From Delphinapterus leucas (taxonomy: Eukaryota > Chordata > Mammalia > Artiodactyla > Monodontidae), in NCBI RefSeq assembly GCF_002288925.2, contig NW_022098031.1, positions 3,694,869 through 3,758,868 of the forward strand: a DNA stretch of 64,000 bases, read 5' to 3'. The notes beneath the pieces are model-generated. The model was given only the letters and a program-made list of their open reading frames with translations, was not told where the DNA came from and did not search any database. Below, one piece after another: positions 1 to 11,129 of this stretch. A program made the translations under genes and the position numbers. The number at the start of each line of letters is the position of its first letter. The first letter of the stretch is position 1.

Positions 1-958
1 AGACAGGCAGATACAATAGCAACTTCATCTCTGGCCCAACAGCTAGCCACTTCTGGATGATGATTACCAAGCAGAGTTACTTCCCCAGAAATAAGAAGCA
101 GAGACTGTCAAATGAATCGCACATGGGTGTTTCCCTATTACACACAAAAGGAGCTAAGTGGGCTGAAAAGAAGAAAAGAAACAGCTATTGATTTCATTGC
201 CACATCAAAGAGAAAGATGAGCAAAATTCAGTCATCAACAACCACAAACCAATCTAGCCTTGGTTGGGCAATAAAACTAAAAATAATTGAAAATAATAAA
301 ATTATTTGAGCAGTGTCAATACACACACATTAAATTTAAATTCTTGCTGACTTTTCTGACTTGAAAAAGGTGAAAATACAAGTGAATAACTGTAAAAGTA
401 TTTCAGAAGAAATACCCTATAGCTATTTCATAAGCTTGTTGAAAGAATCTCATGAGTTATTGATGTATGTGAAGCTACTTAGAAAATTATAAAGTGCTAT
501 ATAAATGTTAGCCTTAGTATTAGAAAATCCAAGATATTATTATTAAATGGTCGTTACTACTAGCCATAGTTTATCAGTTGTGAAATCCACTTTAAATAAA
601 TGTTAAAATGTTTGGAGCTGCTTACATTGACATCCATAAGGTTTATCTGTAAAATTAATTTCAGAAATCATCTGGTTAATGCTTAAGGATAAGCAGATGT
701 CAATTGTGGTATATTACTATTTAGAAACTGGTAAATATAGAAATTTTCTAGGAATACAAATTTCAAAGGTAAAATTTTTTCTTCTTGTCTTTGCAAAATT
801 ATTCACCAAATGTTATGCAAAGTGCAAAAAAAAGAAAACCCTTTGTTACAATCTCCCTATTATGTCTCTCCTGAAGTATTAATGTCAAATAATTATAAGG
901 TTCTTTTGTATTCTTCTTCAGGAACACAAATTATAGGCAAAGACTTCAAAATAAAGAA
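1..958. other. AT-rich unique DNA, no gene seen
   Basis: No repeat family or coding exon is recognisable. Open frames are short (under 70 codons), lack conserved motifs and look random for AT-rich DNA. Confidence 0.6.
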
Positions 959-1123
959 GTGCTTCTCAAATTTAACATGCATACAAATCACCTAGGCATC
1001 TTGTTAAAATGCAGATTCTGATTCAGTAAGTCTGGGCTGAGGCCTGAGGGCCTGAGATTCTTCATTTCTAATAAACTCCCAAGTGATGTCAGTGTTGCTG
1101 GTCCAGGGCCATATTTAAGTCTA
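959..1123 (+). mobile_element. MER5A-like hAT-Charlie fragment
   Basis: The segment follows the MER5A consensus closely, from the 'gtgcttctcaaa' end through 'aaaatgcagattctgattca' and 'ctgagattcttcatttctaa' to 'gttgctggtccagg'. MER5A is a non-autonomous eutherian hAT DNA transposon with no coding capacity. The right terminus is eroded, so that end is approximate. Confidence 0.85.
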
Positions 1124-1146
1124 AAAAAATTATCAAGGTTGGGTGC

Positions 1147-1651
1147 TGTATTAGTTAGCGTTCCACAGAGAAACAGAACCATCCTATCCTATATGTAGAT
1201 GAGAGAGAGAGGAAGAGAGATTGATTTATTATAAGGAATTGGCTCACGCAATCGTAGAGGCTGAGAAGTCCCACGGTCTTCAGTTGGAGACATAGGAGAA
1301 CCAGTGGTGTAGGTCCCATTCAAAAGCCTGCACGCTTGAGACCCAAGAAGAACCAATGTTTCAATTCAAGTCCAAAATCAGGAAAAGACTGATATATCAA
1401 TACCAGCTCAAGCAGTAAGGCAGGAGGAGCTCCCTCTTACTTGCAGGAGGGTCAGGCTTTTCATTCTAGTCAGACCTTCAACTACTGATGAGGGCCAACC
1501 ACATCAGGAAAGGAAATCTGCTTTACTCATTCTACCAATCCAAAAGTTAGACATTCAAAACCAGTCTCACAGACACACCCAGAATAATGTCTGACCAAAT
1601 ATCTGGCACCCCATGACCCAGTCAAGTTTACACATAAAACTAACCATCTCA
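1147..1651 (-). mobile_element. MLT1-like MaLR solo LTR
   Basis: Reads on the minus strand as an LTR: it starts near the 'ttttatgtg' block, carries an AATAAA-like signal (seen as 'ttattataagg' on plus, about 1226) and ends in 'taatacA'. The plus-strand landmarks 'gtattagttag', 'cagagaaacagaacc' and 'ggaattggctcacgc' match the MLT1 type of the non-autonomous ERVL-MaLR group as I remember it. No internal retroviral region is attached, so this is a solo LTR. A young L1 tail is inserted at its right edge. The exact subfamily is uncertain. Confidence 0.65.
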
Positions 1652-1652
1652 A

Positions 1653-1911
1653 AAACAAATATCGTATATTAACGCATGTATGTGGAACCTAGAAAAATGG
1701 TACAGACGAACCGGTTTGCAGGGCAAAAGTTGAGACAGATGTAGAGAACAAACGTATGGACACCACGGGGGGAAAGCCGTGGGGGGATGGGGATGGTGGT
1801 GTGATGAATTGGGCGATTGGGATTGACATGTATACACTGATGTGTATAAAACTGATGACTAATCAGAACCTGCTGTATAAAAAAATAAATAAAATTTAAA
1901 AATTAAAAAAA
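1653..1911 (+). mobile_element. 5'-truncated L1 3' end
   Basis: A 3'-terminal L1 piece ('aacaaatatcgtatattaac' onward, 3'UTR, A-rich tail with AATAAA) closely related to the end of the large L1 at 20.3-28.9 kb. It is bracketed by a perfect 16-bp target duplication (aaactaaccatctcaa, 1637-1652 and 1912-1927). That shows target-primed insertion into the edge of the MaLR LTR. It codes for nothing. Confidence 0.95.
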
Positions 1912-1927
1912 AAACTAACCATCTCAA

Positions 1928-3289
1928 GTGCTATTGCTACTCTAATATATGTTCTTTATTTCAATCAAGTATTAATAATCTATTAAAATAATTCCAAAGA
2001 ACTTCTTTCAAACCCCTAGTTTGTTATAAGCCTGACCCATAATAAGTGAAGGAGGCAAGTAGTGTTGATCGACTGTATTACCTGCCTTTAGAGGTAATAA
2101 AAATAATCTTTCTTATTTAAAGATGGCAATATTTATCTCAAAAATACAATTTTAAAAGTTAAGATTGGGCTATATTGCATGTCTTTATCAAAACTGTGTT
2201 ATGAGCTATAATAGTATGAAAAATACAAAATTAAGTCATCCTAAACATAATAAGTTTTATAGGAAAAGGGAAGGGTTATCATAACATGTATGTGAAAATT
2301 AAACCACTTCCTTTACTGTAAAACTTCTTAGAGTCTTTAATCTGTTAATTATTAGTGTCTCTGTATGCTAATAGGTAGAAGTATATATCCTTCTATATAT
2401 GCCAAGAGGGAAATATATCATATTTCACTGGATCTAAAATGGCCATCTAATGTTAAGATATATTAATTTAGGTACAACTAAATAGAAAATAATGACATCA
2501 ATTAAATATGACACAATGTTTTGTGAGTCACCTGAATTTTAAGATACTGACTGAGCTCTTATAGATTTATAGGTGGATTTAATCACATATCACCCATATA
2601 CATAAATAAAAAGGAAAATATAAGTAAAGGACATTGATTACAGTATTAATAAAATGTCTTCACATTCAGTCTGGCTCTTCTGAATCACTTTTCCACTGAC
2701 TTTCACTATAATTTTTCCATACGATATTTCCCTCTGTGACATCTAGAGCACTGATGATGCAATATTTCTTAAGAGTGCTTCAATATTGTCTCTAGAATAG
2801 TCTTCTAAGCCATTTACATTGGAAGCTTTGGTGTTGGTACTTTTTTGACCAGATGTCAAATAAAGTTTCAGAGATTAGTCAAGGACTCAAATACTTTGTA
2901 AACTGACTTGAATATCCAGAGGTTTTCATTTTCCAGTTTGGTATCAGGAGTAATAATTAAGTTCACCCATGTGTAGGCAAGGACAGCTATATCACAACTG
3001 CTACTTGGCCAACAGCATTTGTAAGATATATCTTGAATTCAGAGATGTTAAAATTGAACACATACACATTTCATCTTAAAATCGATGGAAATATCATTAT
3101 TCCTAAACTTGTTTAATGACAGAAGAATCCTTCACTTTTTAAAGAACTATCTCAAGGTACTAGTGTTTCCTGAATCTTATTTTTGAAAAATACTCCCTTA
3201 AATGTATTCCTTCTCCACACCACATTACCCTTTGGCGTAAGTTGATTTAAATGATTAATTTTTTTCTTAGTATACAATCCTTCTGAACA
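1928..3289. other. AT-rich unique DNA, nothing recognised
   Basis: There is no clear repeat, exon or RNA gene. Base composition matches the AT-rich surroundings. Strongly diverged repeats could be hidden here. Confidence 0.5.
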
Positions 3290-3390
3290 AGAGATTATGC
3301 CTATTTCTTCTCCTCTCTGCCCTCCCCTCAGTGGCTAGGACACCTTTCATTACACTGTAGGTGGTCAATAAAAGTTCTTAGATGAAGTCC
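3290..3390 (+). mobile_element. L2-like LINE 3' fragment
   Basis: The run 'tggctaggacacctttcatt' followed by 'gtaggtggtcaataaaagtt' resembles the conserved L2 3' end (a common-word block, then 'gtaggtgctcaataaatg'). The match is short and diverged. Confidence 0.5.
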
Positions 3391-3527
3391 CAGGACTGAG
3401 CATCATGGAAGTTTTCCCAGCCCACTTCCAAAATAATTTTACTTCTTATATTCTGTCTTGTGACTAAAACTTTCTCTAAAATGTCTATCAAAGAATGTCT
3501 TGCCTTTTAATCTCATATAAATAAATA

Positions 3528-4333
3528 CAGGCATAACTCAGAGATATCGAGCGTTCAGTTCCAAACCACTGCAATACAGCAAATATTGCAATAAAGTGAG
3601 TCACACAAATTTTATGGTTTCCAAGTGCATATAAAAGTCTTATGTATACTATACTGTAGTGTATTAAGTGTGCAAAAGCGTTGTATCTAAAAAAAAGTAT
3701 ATACCTTAATTCAAAATGCTTTATTGCTAAAAAATGTCAAAACACTTACAATAGTGACATCAGGGACTTCCCTGCTGGTGCAGTGGTTAAGAATCCTCCT
3801 GCTAATGCAGGGGACACAGGTTCGAGCCCTGGTCCAGGAAGATCCCACATGCCGCGGAGCAATTAAGCCCGTGCGTCACAGCTACTGAGCCTGTGCTCTA
3901 GAGCCCGCAAGCCACAGCTACTGAATCCGCGTGCCACAACTACTGAAGCCCACGTGCCTAGAGCCTGTGCTCCACAATAAGAGAAGCCACCGCAATGAGA
4001 AGCCCGCGCATTGCAACGAAAAGTAGCCCCCACTCGCTGCAACTAGAGAAAGGCTGCACGCAGCAACGAAGACCCAACACAGCCAAAAAATAAATAAATA
4101 AATAAATTTATTTTAAAAAATAGTGACATCAAAACTCACTGATCACAGATCACCACAACAAATATAATAATAATGAAAAATATTGAAACATTGCAAGAAT
4201 TACTAAAATGTGACACAGAGACAGGAAGTAAGCAAATGCTATTGGAAATATGGTGCCAATAGACTTGCTCAAACAAATCTTCAATTTTTAAAAAGGCAGT
4301 ATCTGCAAAGCGCAATAAATTGAGGTAAACCTG
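3528..4333 (-). mobile_element. Internally deleted Tigger1 derivative, split by a SINE
   Basis: Left end 'CAGGCATAACTCAGAGATAT' and right end 'TTGAGGTAAACCTG' are Tigger1 terminal inverted repeats, each flanked by the TA target dinucleotide (3526-3527 and 4334-4335). The inside corresponds to the reverse complement of the Tigger1 3' end joined to its 5' end, with the transposase gene missing. It is therefore a non-autonomous deletion form of about 437 bp. A CHR SINE with its own duplication sits in the middle. Confidence 0.9.
3763..4118 (+). mobile_element. CHR SINE, long form
   Basis: Starts 'gggacttccctg', has the tRNA-derived B-box region 'ggttcgagccctgg', the repeated 'ccacaactactgaa' body and a (TAAA)n tail. 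A perfect 13-bp target duplication (aatagtgacatca at 3750-3762 and 4119-4131) brackets it inside the Tigger1 derivative, so it is younger than that element. It is non-coding and would have depended on L1 enzymes. Confidence 0.97.
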
Positions 4334-4431
4334 TATCCACTTTTCCTGATGTTCTTCAGTGATCATTATTATAACCCTATTCTAATGGGCTGGTGTTTGC
4401 AGACACTTCGTCACCGAATAAGGGTGAAAAA

Positions 4432-4650
4432 ATCTGAGTTCTAATCATAGCCCTGCCATTTGCTGACCAAGCACAACGCTCCTCCAGTCTTCAGTTTTTT
4501 CATAAGTCTGAAGAAGATAACACTTGTCCAACTAGCTTCACGGGGCTGTTTAAAAATCATTGGAAAAAATATATAGCAAAAAGCACCCTAAAGGCTACAT
4601 AGTGCTGTCTCTGCTTTTATTATACACCTTTAAATCTGTGCAACACTCTA
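4432..4650 (+). mobile_element. MIR-like ancient SINE
   Basis: Order of landmarks fits MIR: 'tgagttctaatcatagccct', 'gccatttgctgacc', 'cttcagttttttcataagtc', then 'gataacacttg' and a terminal 'tattat'. It is strongly diverged, as expected of a pre-eutherian SINE. Confidence 0.7.
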
Positions 4651-4898
4651 TTTGGCTTTAGTTTTGTTATTCATCTGACATAAACTATAAGCTCCCCAGA
4701 GAAACTTTATGAATACTTCCAGAGTATCCTTGCCACTGAAAAACATCATTAAACAGTAATGGTCATGAAATTTCCATGAGACAATAATCATAAACATTTG
4801 AGATAATAATCATAAACATATAAAAGGGAGTCTCCTGTGGCTCAGTGCATCCATTCATTGTGGACTTCCTAACTACATTCATTAAAAATCAAAGGTTT

Positions 4899-5235
4899 GG
4901 GACTTCCCTGGTGGCACAGTGGTTAAGAATCTGCCTGCCATTGCAAGGGACACCAGTTCAATCCCTGGTCCGGGAAGATCCCACATGCTGCAGAGCAACT
5001 AAGCCCATGCGCCACAGCTAACTGAGCCTACGCTCTAGGGCCTGCGAGCCACAACTGCTGAGCCCACGCACCTAGAGCCCATGCTCTGCAACGCAAGAAG
5101 CCACCGCAATGAGAAGCCCATGCACCGCAAGGAAGAATGGCCCCCACTCACTGCAACTAAAGAAAGCCTGCAAGCAGAAACGAAGACCCAACGCAGACAA
5201 AAATAAATAAATAAAAATAAATAAATCTATAAAAA
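4899..5235 (+). mobile_element. CHR SINE, long form
   Basis: Complete long-form CHR SINE with head 'gggacttccctggtggcaca', the repeat-rich body and a (TAAA)n tail. The target duplication is aaaaatcaaaggttt (4884-4898 and 5236-5250). Confidence 0.97.
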
Positions 5236-5329
5236 AAAAATCAAAGGTTTGCATTTGTTTCACTAAAGAAATATAGGGATAATAATTATGAAAGCCTCTA
5301 CGTTACTATTAAAGATCTCAAAGTATAAA

Positions 5330-5495
5330 ATTCTTTGACCAACACTATCTCATTGGAATTTTATAAAGCTCTGGCAGGTATTAGTGTCATCATGCTTTAA
5401 AGATGAAGAAACTAAAAAGCTCCAAGACATTTTATTGCCTGGGGTAAATCATCTTGTTTACAAATTCGTGGCAGAGCTAAGGTTTTAATCTCACA
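5330..5495 (+). mobile_element. Probable MIR remnant
   Basis: Contains 'aagatgaagaaactaaaaag' followed by 'ggcagagctaaggttttaat', the 3' half of MIR in diverged form. The edges are approximate. Confidence 0.55.
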
Positions 5496-5516
5496 GTGTT
5501 AGGCTTTCTCACACAT

Positions 5517-5731
5517 TAGGGTTTCTCAGCCTCCACACTATTGACATTGTAGGCAGGATAATTCTTTGTTTGGGGACAGGGGCTGTCCCATGTATTGCAG
5601 AATGCTTAGCAGCACCCCTGGCTCTTCCCACTAGATACCAATAGCACCCTCCCCCACTTATGACAACAGAAACATCTCTAGATGCTGCCAAATGTCTCTT
5701 GGGAGCAAACTTACCCCACTTGAGAACCTGC
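5517..5731 (+). mobile_element. MER20 hAT-Charlie element
   Basis: Near full length. It begins 'agggtttctcagcctccaca', continues 'ctattgacattg', 'aggataattctttg', 'agcagcacccctggc' and ends 'acttgagaacctg', with hAT-type imperfect inverted ends. MER20 is a non-autonomous eutherian DNA transposon. Confidence 0.92.
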
Positions 5732-5840
5732 CATACATCATGCCACCATTATAGTAGCACTTTTATAAATTTTCATATAATTCTCACCAGCTTAATAACA
5801 TTATCAAGGTAGATAACAATGATAACTTAGAATCAGAGGG

Positions 5841-6278
5841 TATTGGTTTCCTGTGTTTGCCATAACAAATTACCACAAACTCGATGGCTTCAAATTAGAG
5901 AGTTATTCTGGAGTTTTGGAGGCCAGAAGTCAGAAATCAAGGTGTTGGTGGAGCCACATTCCCTCTGAAGCCTTTAGGGAAGAATCCTTCCTGGCCTCTC
6001 CAAGCTCCTGGTGGCTCCAGGTGTTCCTTGGCTTGTGGCTACATCATGCCAATCTCTGCCTCTATGTTCACATGGTCTTCTTCTCTGTGTCCTGTTCTCT
6101 TCTGTCTTCTATAAGTACACTTGTCGTTGGATTTAGAGTCCAGAAAGGAATCCAGAATGATCTCATCTCAAGATCTGTAACTTAAATACATCTGCAAAGA
6201 CCTTTTTTGCAACTAAGCTCTCACTCACAGGTTCTGGGTAGATGTAGCTTTCTGGGGGCTACCATTCTACTCACTTCA
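5841..6278 (-). mobile_element. MLT1-like MaLR solo LTR
   Basis: Plus-strand landmarks 'aacaaattaccacaaactcg', 'ttttggaggccagaagtcag', 'acacttgtcgttggattta' and 'gatctcatctcaagatctgt' match the reverse complement of an MLT1/MST-type MaLR LTR over about 430 bp. No internal retroviral sequence is present. The subfamily is not resolved. Confidence 0.8.
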
Positions 6279-7470
6279 CAGATTACATGTTTCCCTAAGA
6301 ATTTAAAACACTTTCTCAATAATCTATCATCTCATTAATTTCACAAATGCTTTAGAAAATGGAGAGAGAGGTAAGAAAATGAGGCACAAAGAGATTAGGG
6401 GCAAATTTGCTAACGTCAATGAGTTACAGATTTACTAAGATAATCTTCTCGTCCATGTTCAAGGCCTTCCCCACTGGATCTATACCAGGATGGTGAGAGA
6501 ACCAGCTGAATTGCATCCTGCTCTATGAATCATACAGTTTTGCAGTTTAGTTCCAATAGGAAATAAAAAAGCAAAAGAGAACACAGCTGGATTTTTAGAT
6601 CCTTTTGTTGGTTTTTTAAAAGATCAGCTGTAGATTTCTAAAATTAATAGGATTTCTGGAACCTGATGAAAGAAAACAAACATGGAACCCCATTTAATAA
6701 AGTTGCTTCTCAGTGTATAAGCATCCTTTAAACTTCATCCTGTGTGTTTTCATGTTAATTAAAAAAAAATCTGTGGTTATAGAATCATGAATAGAAATAC
6801 AGAGCATTAGCTTTCATCATGCATGATATTAATCACAATCTCATATACTGCAAAAAACTATGAGATCACGCTCACTTAACAGAGCTTGGTCACAGAGTAA
6901 TGGTCTGCTGATTTCCCCAAAATATTGCATTTCTCTCTTTGATACCTCTGCATTTTCATTCTAAGCGATGTTGACATTTTAACCAGAGTATCCAGTAAGT
7001 TGTGAATCACCAGCAGACACCAAATGACTCAGTTACAGAATTACAACCATGACTTGTATAAAAAGTCTTTTTAAATATATCATAACTGAACAATCCCCTT
7101 CTTGGTTCTCTTGCAATAGTCACCCTCTTTATTCTAAAGGTTAGCAGGAAAGTGTCCATCCAGTCATTTTTCTGATCTCCATTTGTAACTGTAAGCCAAA
7201 TTCACCAAAAGTATATCCCTATTATATCGTTTGTTGCATGTCCTAGATTTTATTTGAACATTTTTTATTTATTAAAAAGCAAGTTACTCACATGGTTTAA
7301 TTTTTTTAAAAAAAACAGCAAACGGGGTTATAGTATACAAAGTGTAAATTTCCTATCAAGCCCAGGTCTCTGTCCTAGTCCTCTGTAGCAATCAGTGTTG
7401 ACAGCTTTGAATGTATCTTTCCAGAAATATTTTACATACACTCAAGTCTCCTTGTAAAGAGAGCCCTTTC
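6279..7470. other. AT-rich unique DNA, nothing recognised
   Basis: No repeat or coding signal is clear. It includes a few A/T runs near 7250-7320. Confidence 0.5.
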
Positions 7471-7691
7471 AGGCTTCCCTGGTGGCGCAGTGGCTGAGAG
7501 TCCACCTGTCGATGCAGGGCACACGGGTTCATGCCCCGGTCCGGGAAGATCCCACATGCCACGGAGCGGCTGGGCCCGTGAGCCATGGGCGCTGAGCCTG
7601 CGCATCCGGAGCCTGTGCTCCGCAACGTGAGAGGCCACAACAGCGAGAGGCCCGCGTACCGCAAAATAAATAAATAAATAAAAAATAAAAA
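7471..7691 (+). mobile_element. CHR SINE, short (centrally deleted) form
   Basis: The short form joins the head directly to 'gagccatgggcgctgagcc' and 'gaggcccgcgtaccgc', followed by a (TAAA)n tail. The target duplication is agagccctttc (7460-7470 and 7692-7702). Confidence 0.97.
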
Positions 7692-7702
7692 AGAGCCCTT
7701 TC

Positions 7703-9317
7703 TACTAAAGCACAAATCATTCTTACTTTATGATAGAGTTCTCACATTGTTTTAGACCATGGTCTCTGACAGGATTAACTCTAACCTGCCCCAAATCTTC
7801 TGAGGGGATGAAATCATTAGATTCAGTAGGCATCACCTCACAACTTGGAAAAAGAGGAGTATATTTTAAAATGCCTTGTTAATGAATAATCCTAAGCAAG
7901 CGCTACCCTTAATATTCTGTGTACGAAAATCAGCTCACTCAAACGTTACCCTATAAGGGGACTTGTAAACTTTATTCTCAGAGAGAAATAATGTATCTTC
8001 TTAAAATCAAATTGCAAGTGACAAATCTCTTGCTTCAAAAATAAAATATCCCCAGGTTTCTCTATTATATATTCCCAGAGATCACTAAACCCTTACATTT
8101 ACTTTGATTCTTCTTTTAATGGTTGAAGTTGTTAATGGGTTTATCTATTAAGGAAGAAATCTAGAGGTACACATAAGCCAGAGTTAGATTTATGCTATAT
8201 CATAATAAAACCACACATTACAACTACAGAAGCTAACACAAGGCCTGAAAAAATTAGGCAAGATTTAAAGCAGGTGGAAGTTTAGCTTTAATTCAGTATC
8301 ATGAACAGCATAAGAACTGTTCTTTCGCTACAGCTTTTCCGTGCCTTCTGCTACAGATTTATTGTAAAAAGGAACATGAGGGGGCCTAGCGAATGTTTTA
8401 TAATGTTGTCAAGGTGTCTGAAGCCTCATTCTGTAAACCCGTGGGTATCCAGCAGAGATAGGCCAGCAGGGTGGGGTATGGTTAGAAGATGCTGCATGAT
8501 TCCGATTGCTTTCCTCCACCCAATATACGTACATAACATGGATGTTTTTAGTCAGACCTTTCAAGAAGCAGATATTAAGACAGAATGACATTTAAGAAAT
8601 TTATTACAGACCTACCTGTAAGAGAAAATGGGAGGATGCTGGGAAGGCAGTAAAACCTTGGTTCAGGTCTGCCCGAGTGGAGAGGGAGGAGAGAGAAGGG
8701 AGGGAGGAAGGTTGGAGGGACGTGTCTTACTGTGCAGTATCTTCTAAGGAAAGTTTGGCAGGGCCATGGGAGGTGGGTGCGGGGAGAATAGGAGGTGGGT
8801 AGGAAGGGCCTCAAGCCAAAGTTACCCGTCAGAGGCGTCCCACATCTCCCAGGGATAGGCTTGCCTTTGTATCCCAGGAGAGCTCAGTCACTGGCTGAGA
8901 GCAACCTGTAGGAGGCGTGGCCTCAGCACAAACTGGGTGATGAATTTCAGAGCTCCACATCTGGGGACCTCTGTCAGTTATGCTCCCTGTAATTGATGAT
9001 CCGAGGAGCTCATTCTCCTGGCAGACATGCACCATCTCAGATGAGACCGATCACTCCAAATATATTTTAGGCTGGTCTTTAGAGCCATACACTTATTAAA
9101 TTGCAAGTTCTGTTTTCAGAGTTTCAGCATGACTCCCTAACTCCAAGATTACCCTCAACAAAGATGTTTCCAATTCTAAACTTGCCCTTGGTCAACAAAG
9201 CAATTAGCAATAAATTAATCCACACTAAGAAGGGAATGACCACTATGCTTCTTGCTTAACTCTTCTTTAACTCACCAAGTTGATTTAACTTGCCAAGTTG
9301 AATGGATCTTTAATTGG
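7703..9317. other. Unique DNA; possible old LTR remnants
   Basis: No gene is evident. A purine-rich stretch lies at about 8680-8720. The tract 8560-9060 has the look of a very old LTR (a 'taagaaatttattacagacc' block), but I cannot name a family. The 95-codon plus frame at 8301-8588 has no recognisable domain. Confidence 0.45.
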
Positions 9318-9383
9318 TAGATATATTTTTATTAAGGTAAACTTTACATACATAAAGTACATTACATAAAAAACACAGGTCTT

Positions 9384-9584
9384 GGGCTTCCCTGGTGGCA
9401 CAGTGGTTGAGAGTCCGCCAGCGGATGCAGGGGACACAGGTTCGTGCCCCGGTCCGGGAAGATCCCACATGCTGCGGAGTGGCTGGGCCCGTGAGCCATG
9501 GCCGCTGAGCCTGCGCGTCTGGAGCCTGTGCTCCGCAACGGGAGAGGCCACAACAGTGAGAGGCCCGCGTACCGCAAAAAAAAC
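9384..9584 (+). mobile_element. CHR SINE, short form
   Basis: Complete short form with a brief A-rich tail. The target duplication acacaggtctt lies at 9373-9383 and 9585-9595, within the old L1. Confidence 0.97.
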
Positions 9585-9842
9585 ACACAGGTCTTAAGGG
9601 CAAAATTTGAAGAGTTTTGATATTATATACACTCATGTAACCACCACTCTAGTGAAGATTTAGACCACAACAGAAAGTTTCCTCATGTTACCTTCCAGTC
9701 GATTCTAACCTTCCCATAAATAACCACTTCTCTAAGTTCTATCACTAGAGATTAGTTTGGGCTATTTTTCAAGTTCATATAAAGAGTCATACAGTATATA
9801 TTTTTTTAGTATCTGGCTTCTTCCACTTTGCATAGTATTTTT

Positions 9843-10044
9843 TTTTTTTTTTTTTTTTTGCGGTACGTGGGCCTCTCACTGTTGTGGCCTCTCCCTTTGC
9901 AGGCTCTGGACACGCAGGCTCAGCGGCCATGGCTCACGGGCCCAGCCGCTCTGTGGCATGTGGGATCTTCCCGGACCGGGGCACAAACCCGTGTGCCCTG
10001 CATCAGCAGGCGGACTCCCAACCACTGCGCCACCAGGGAAGCCC
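9843..10044 (-). mobile_element. CHR SINE, short form
   Basis: Reverse-oriented: a T-run, then 'gcggtacgtgggcctctcac' through to 'ccaccagggaagccc'. The duplication tgcatagtattttt flanks it (left copy from 9829, right copy 10045-10058). Confidence 0.96.
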
Positions 10045-10499
10045 TGCATAGTATTTTTGAGGATTATCCATGTTGCTGCAAATGCATTCAGCTGTTCATT
10101 CCCTTTTTTTTATTGCTGAGTAGTATTCCATTGCATGGATATACCACAGTTTGTTTATCCATTCACTTGTTAATAGACATTTGTGTTGTTTACAATTTGA
10201 GGCTGATATGAATAAAACTGCTCTGAATATTCATGGAGAAATTTTTGTGTGGACATATGTCTTCATCATTTGGGTCAATCTGAATTAAAAAGTAGGTGTA
10301 TATTTACTTTATAAGAAAAGAGTTTTCCATTGTTTGTATTATTTTATACCCCGTAACTGGTGGCATTTTGAGAAATACTGAATGATATCTTAGGCCTTCT
10401 CTCAAATCATACCACTCAACTAACTTCATTTAGGTAAAAGATTAATCCTGAAAGAAATGATTTATATATCTTTCTTCTAGCCAAAGCGTACTTGTGCCC

Positions 10500-10625
10500 T
10501 AACACCCCATTCTACTGATGAAAAAAACAGAGTTCAGGAAATATTAAAGCTTGCCCAAAGTCAAACAGCTAATAGGTGCAATCAGGATTCAAACTCAGCT
10601 CGGCTCCTTTTACAGAAAAACCAAT
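10500..10625 (+). mobile_element. MIR fragment
   Basis: 'cccattctactgatgaaaaa', 'gcttgcccaaagtcaaacag' and 'atcaggattcaaactcagct' are the MIR 3' portion in order and spacing. Confidence 0.85.
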
Positions 10626-11004
10626 GGTCTTTCCCCCAAACAAACTTCCAAAGCATAGCACTAAAAAAAACCCTAGCTTTAGCCAGGGGCCAGAGGCTCA
10701 GGGAGAAGAGGCTTGAAATCCAGTGGCAATCTTTTCTCTACTTTCCACAGAAAGGAGGGTGAGAGACCCTCTTCCTTATCTACCCTGCCCAGGTCTGTTC
10801 TTCAGTTCCCTGCCCTGTCTTAGAAACAAAGGGGATTTGTAAAGGACCTTCTATCCGCCTTGTTTGTTCTTCCCTCCTCCCCAGTCTAATGCTAAGAGAT
10901 TACCACTGTTATTGTTATTGCCAATTAAAAGGTAAGGAAACAGAGTCTCTGTTTATATAATTTGTCTATACAAATTACAGATTAGTGTGTCTTTCTTATT
11001 CATT

Positions 11005-11125
11005 AGTTTTTGGCTTCTTGAAAACAGAGATCATTACTGTCTTCCCTTAATATCCTCACTGCCAAGCACTGTGTAGACTAAAGGCCAGGCAAACAGTAGA
11101 CAGTGTGAATGAATGGATCACAAAC
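11005..11125 (+). mobile_element. L2-like 3' fragment
   Basis: 'cttcttgaaaacagagatca', 'cctcactgccaagcactgtg' and 'gtgtgaatgaatgg' match the conserved L2 3' end layout. Confidence 0.6.
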
Positions 11126-11129
11126 AAGT

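Larger units (their letters stand above)
9318..10290 (-). mobile_element. Old L1 (L1M type) 3' fragment, split by two SINEs
   Basis: On the minus strand this is an L1M 3' region: 'catgtaaccaccactctagt', 'gagattagtttgggctattt', 'attgctgagtagtattccat' and 'ataccacagtttgtttatcc' are diagnostic of old mammalian L1. Two CHR SINEs cut it into three pieces, and each carries its own target duplication. Confidence 0.9.

Noticed and set aside
8301..8588. 95-codon plus-strand frame
   Set aside because: No domain, no splice or promoter context that I can see, and a similar-length frame lies on the opposite strand. Chance is sufficient.
9285..9551. Recurring protein-like translation (MASPVAEHRLQTRRLSGHGS...) also at 7432, 18408, 50392, 55471 and 58339
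   Set aside because: It is the translation of the CHR SINE in one frame. It recurs wherever that SINE lies and is not a gene.
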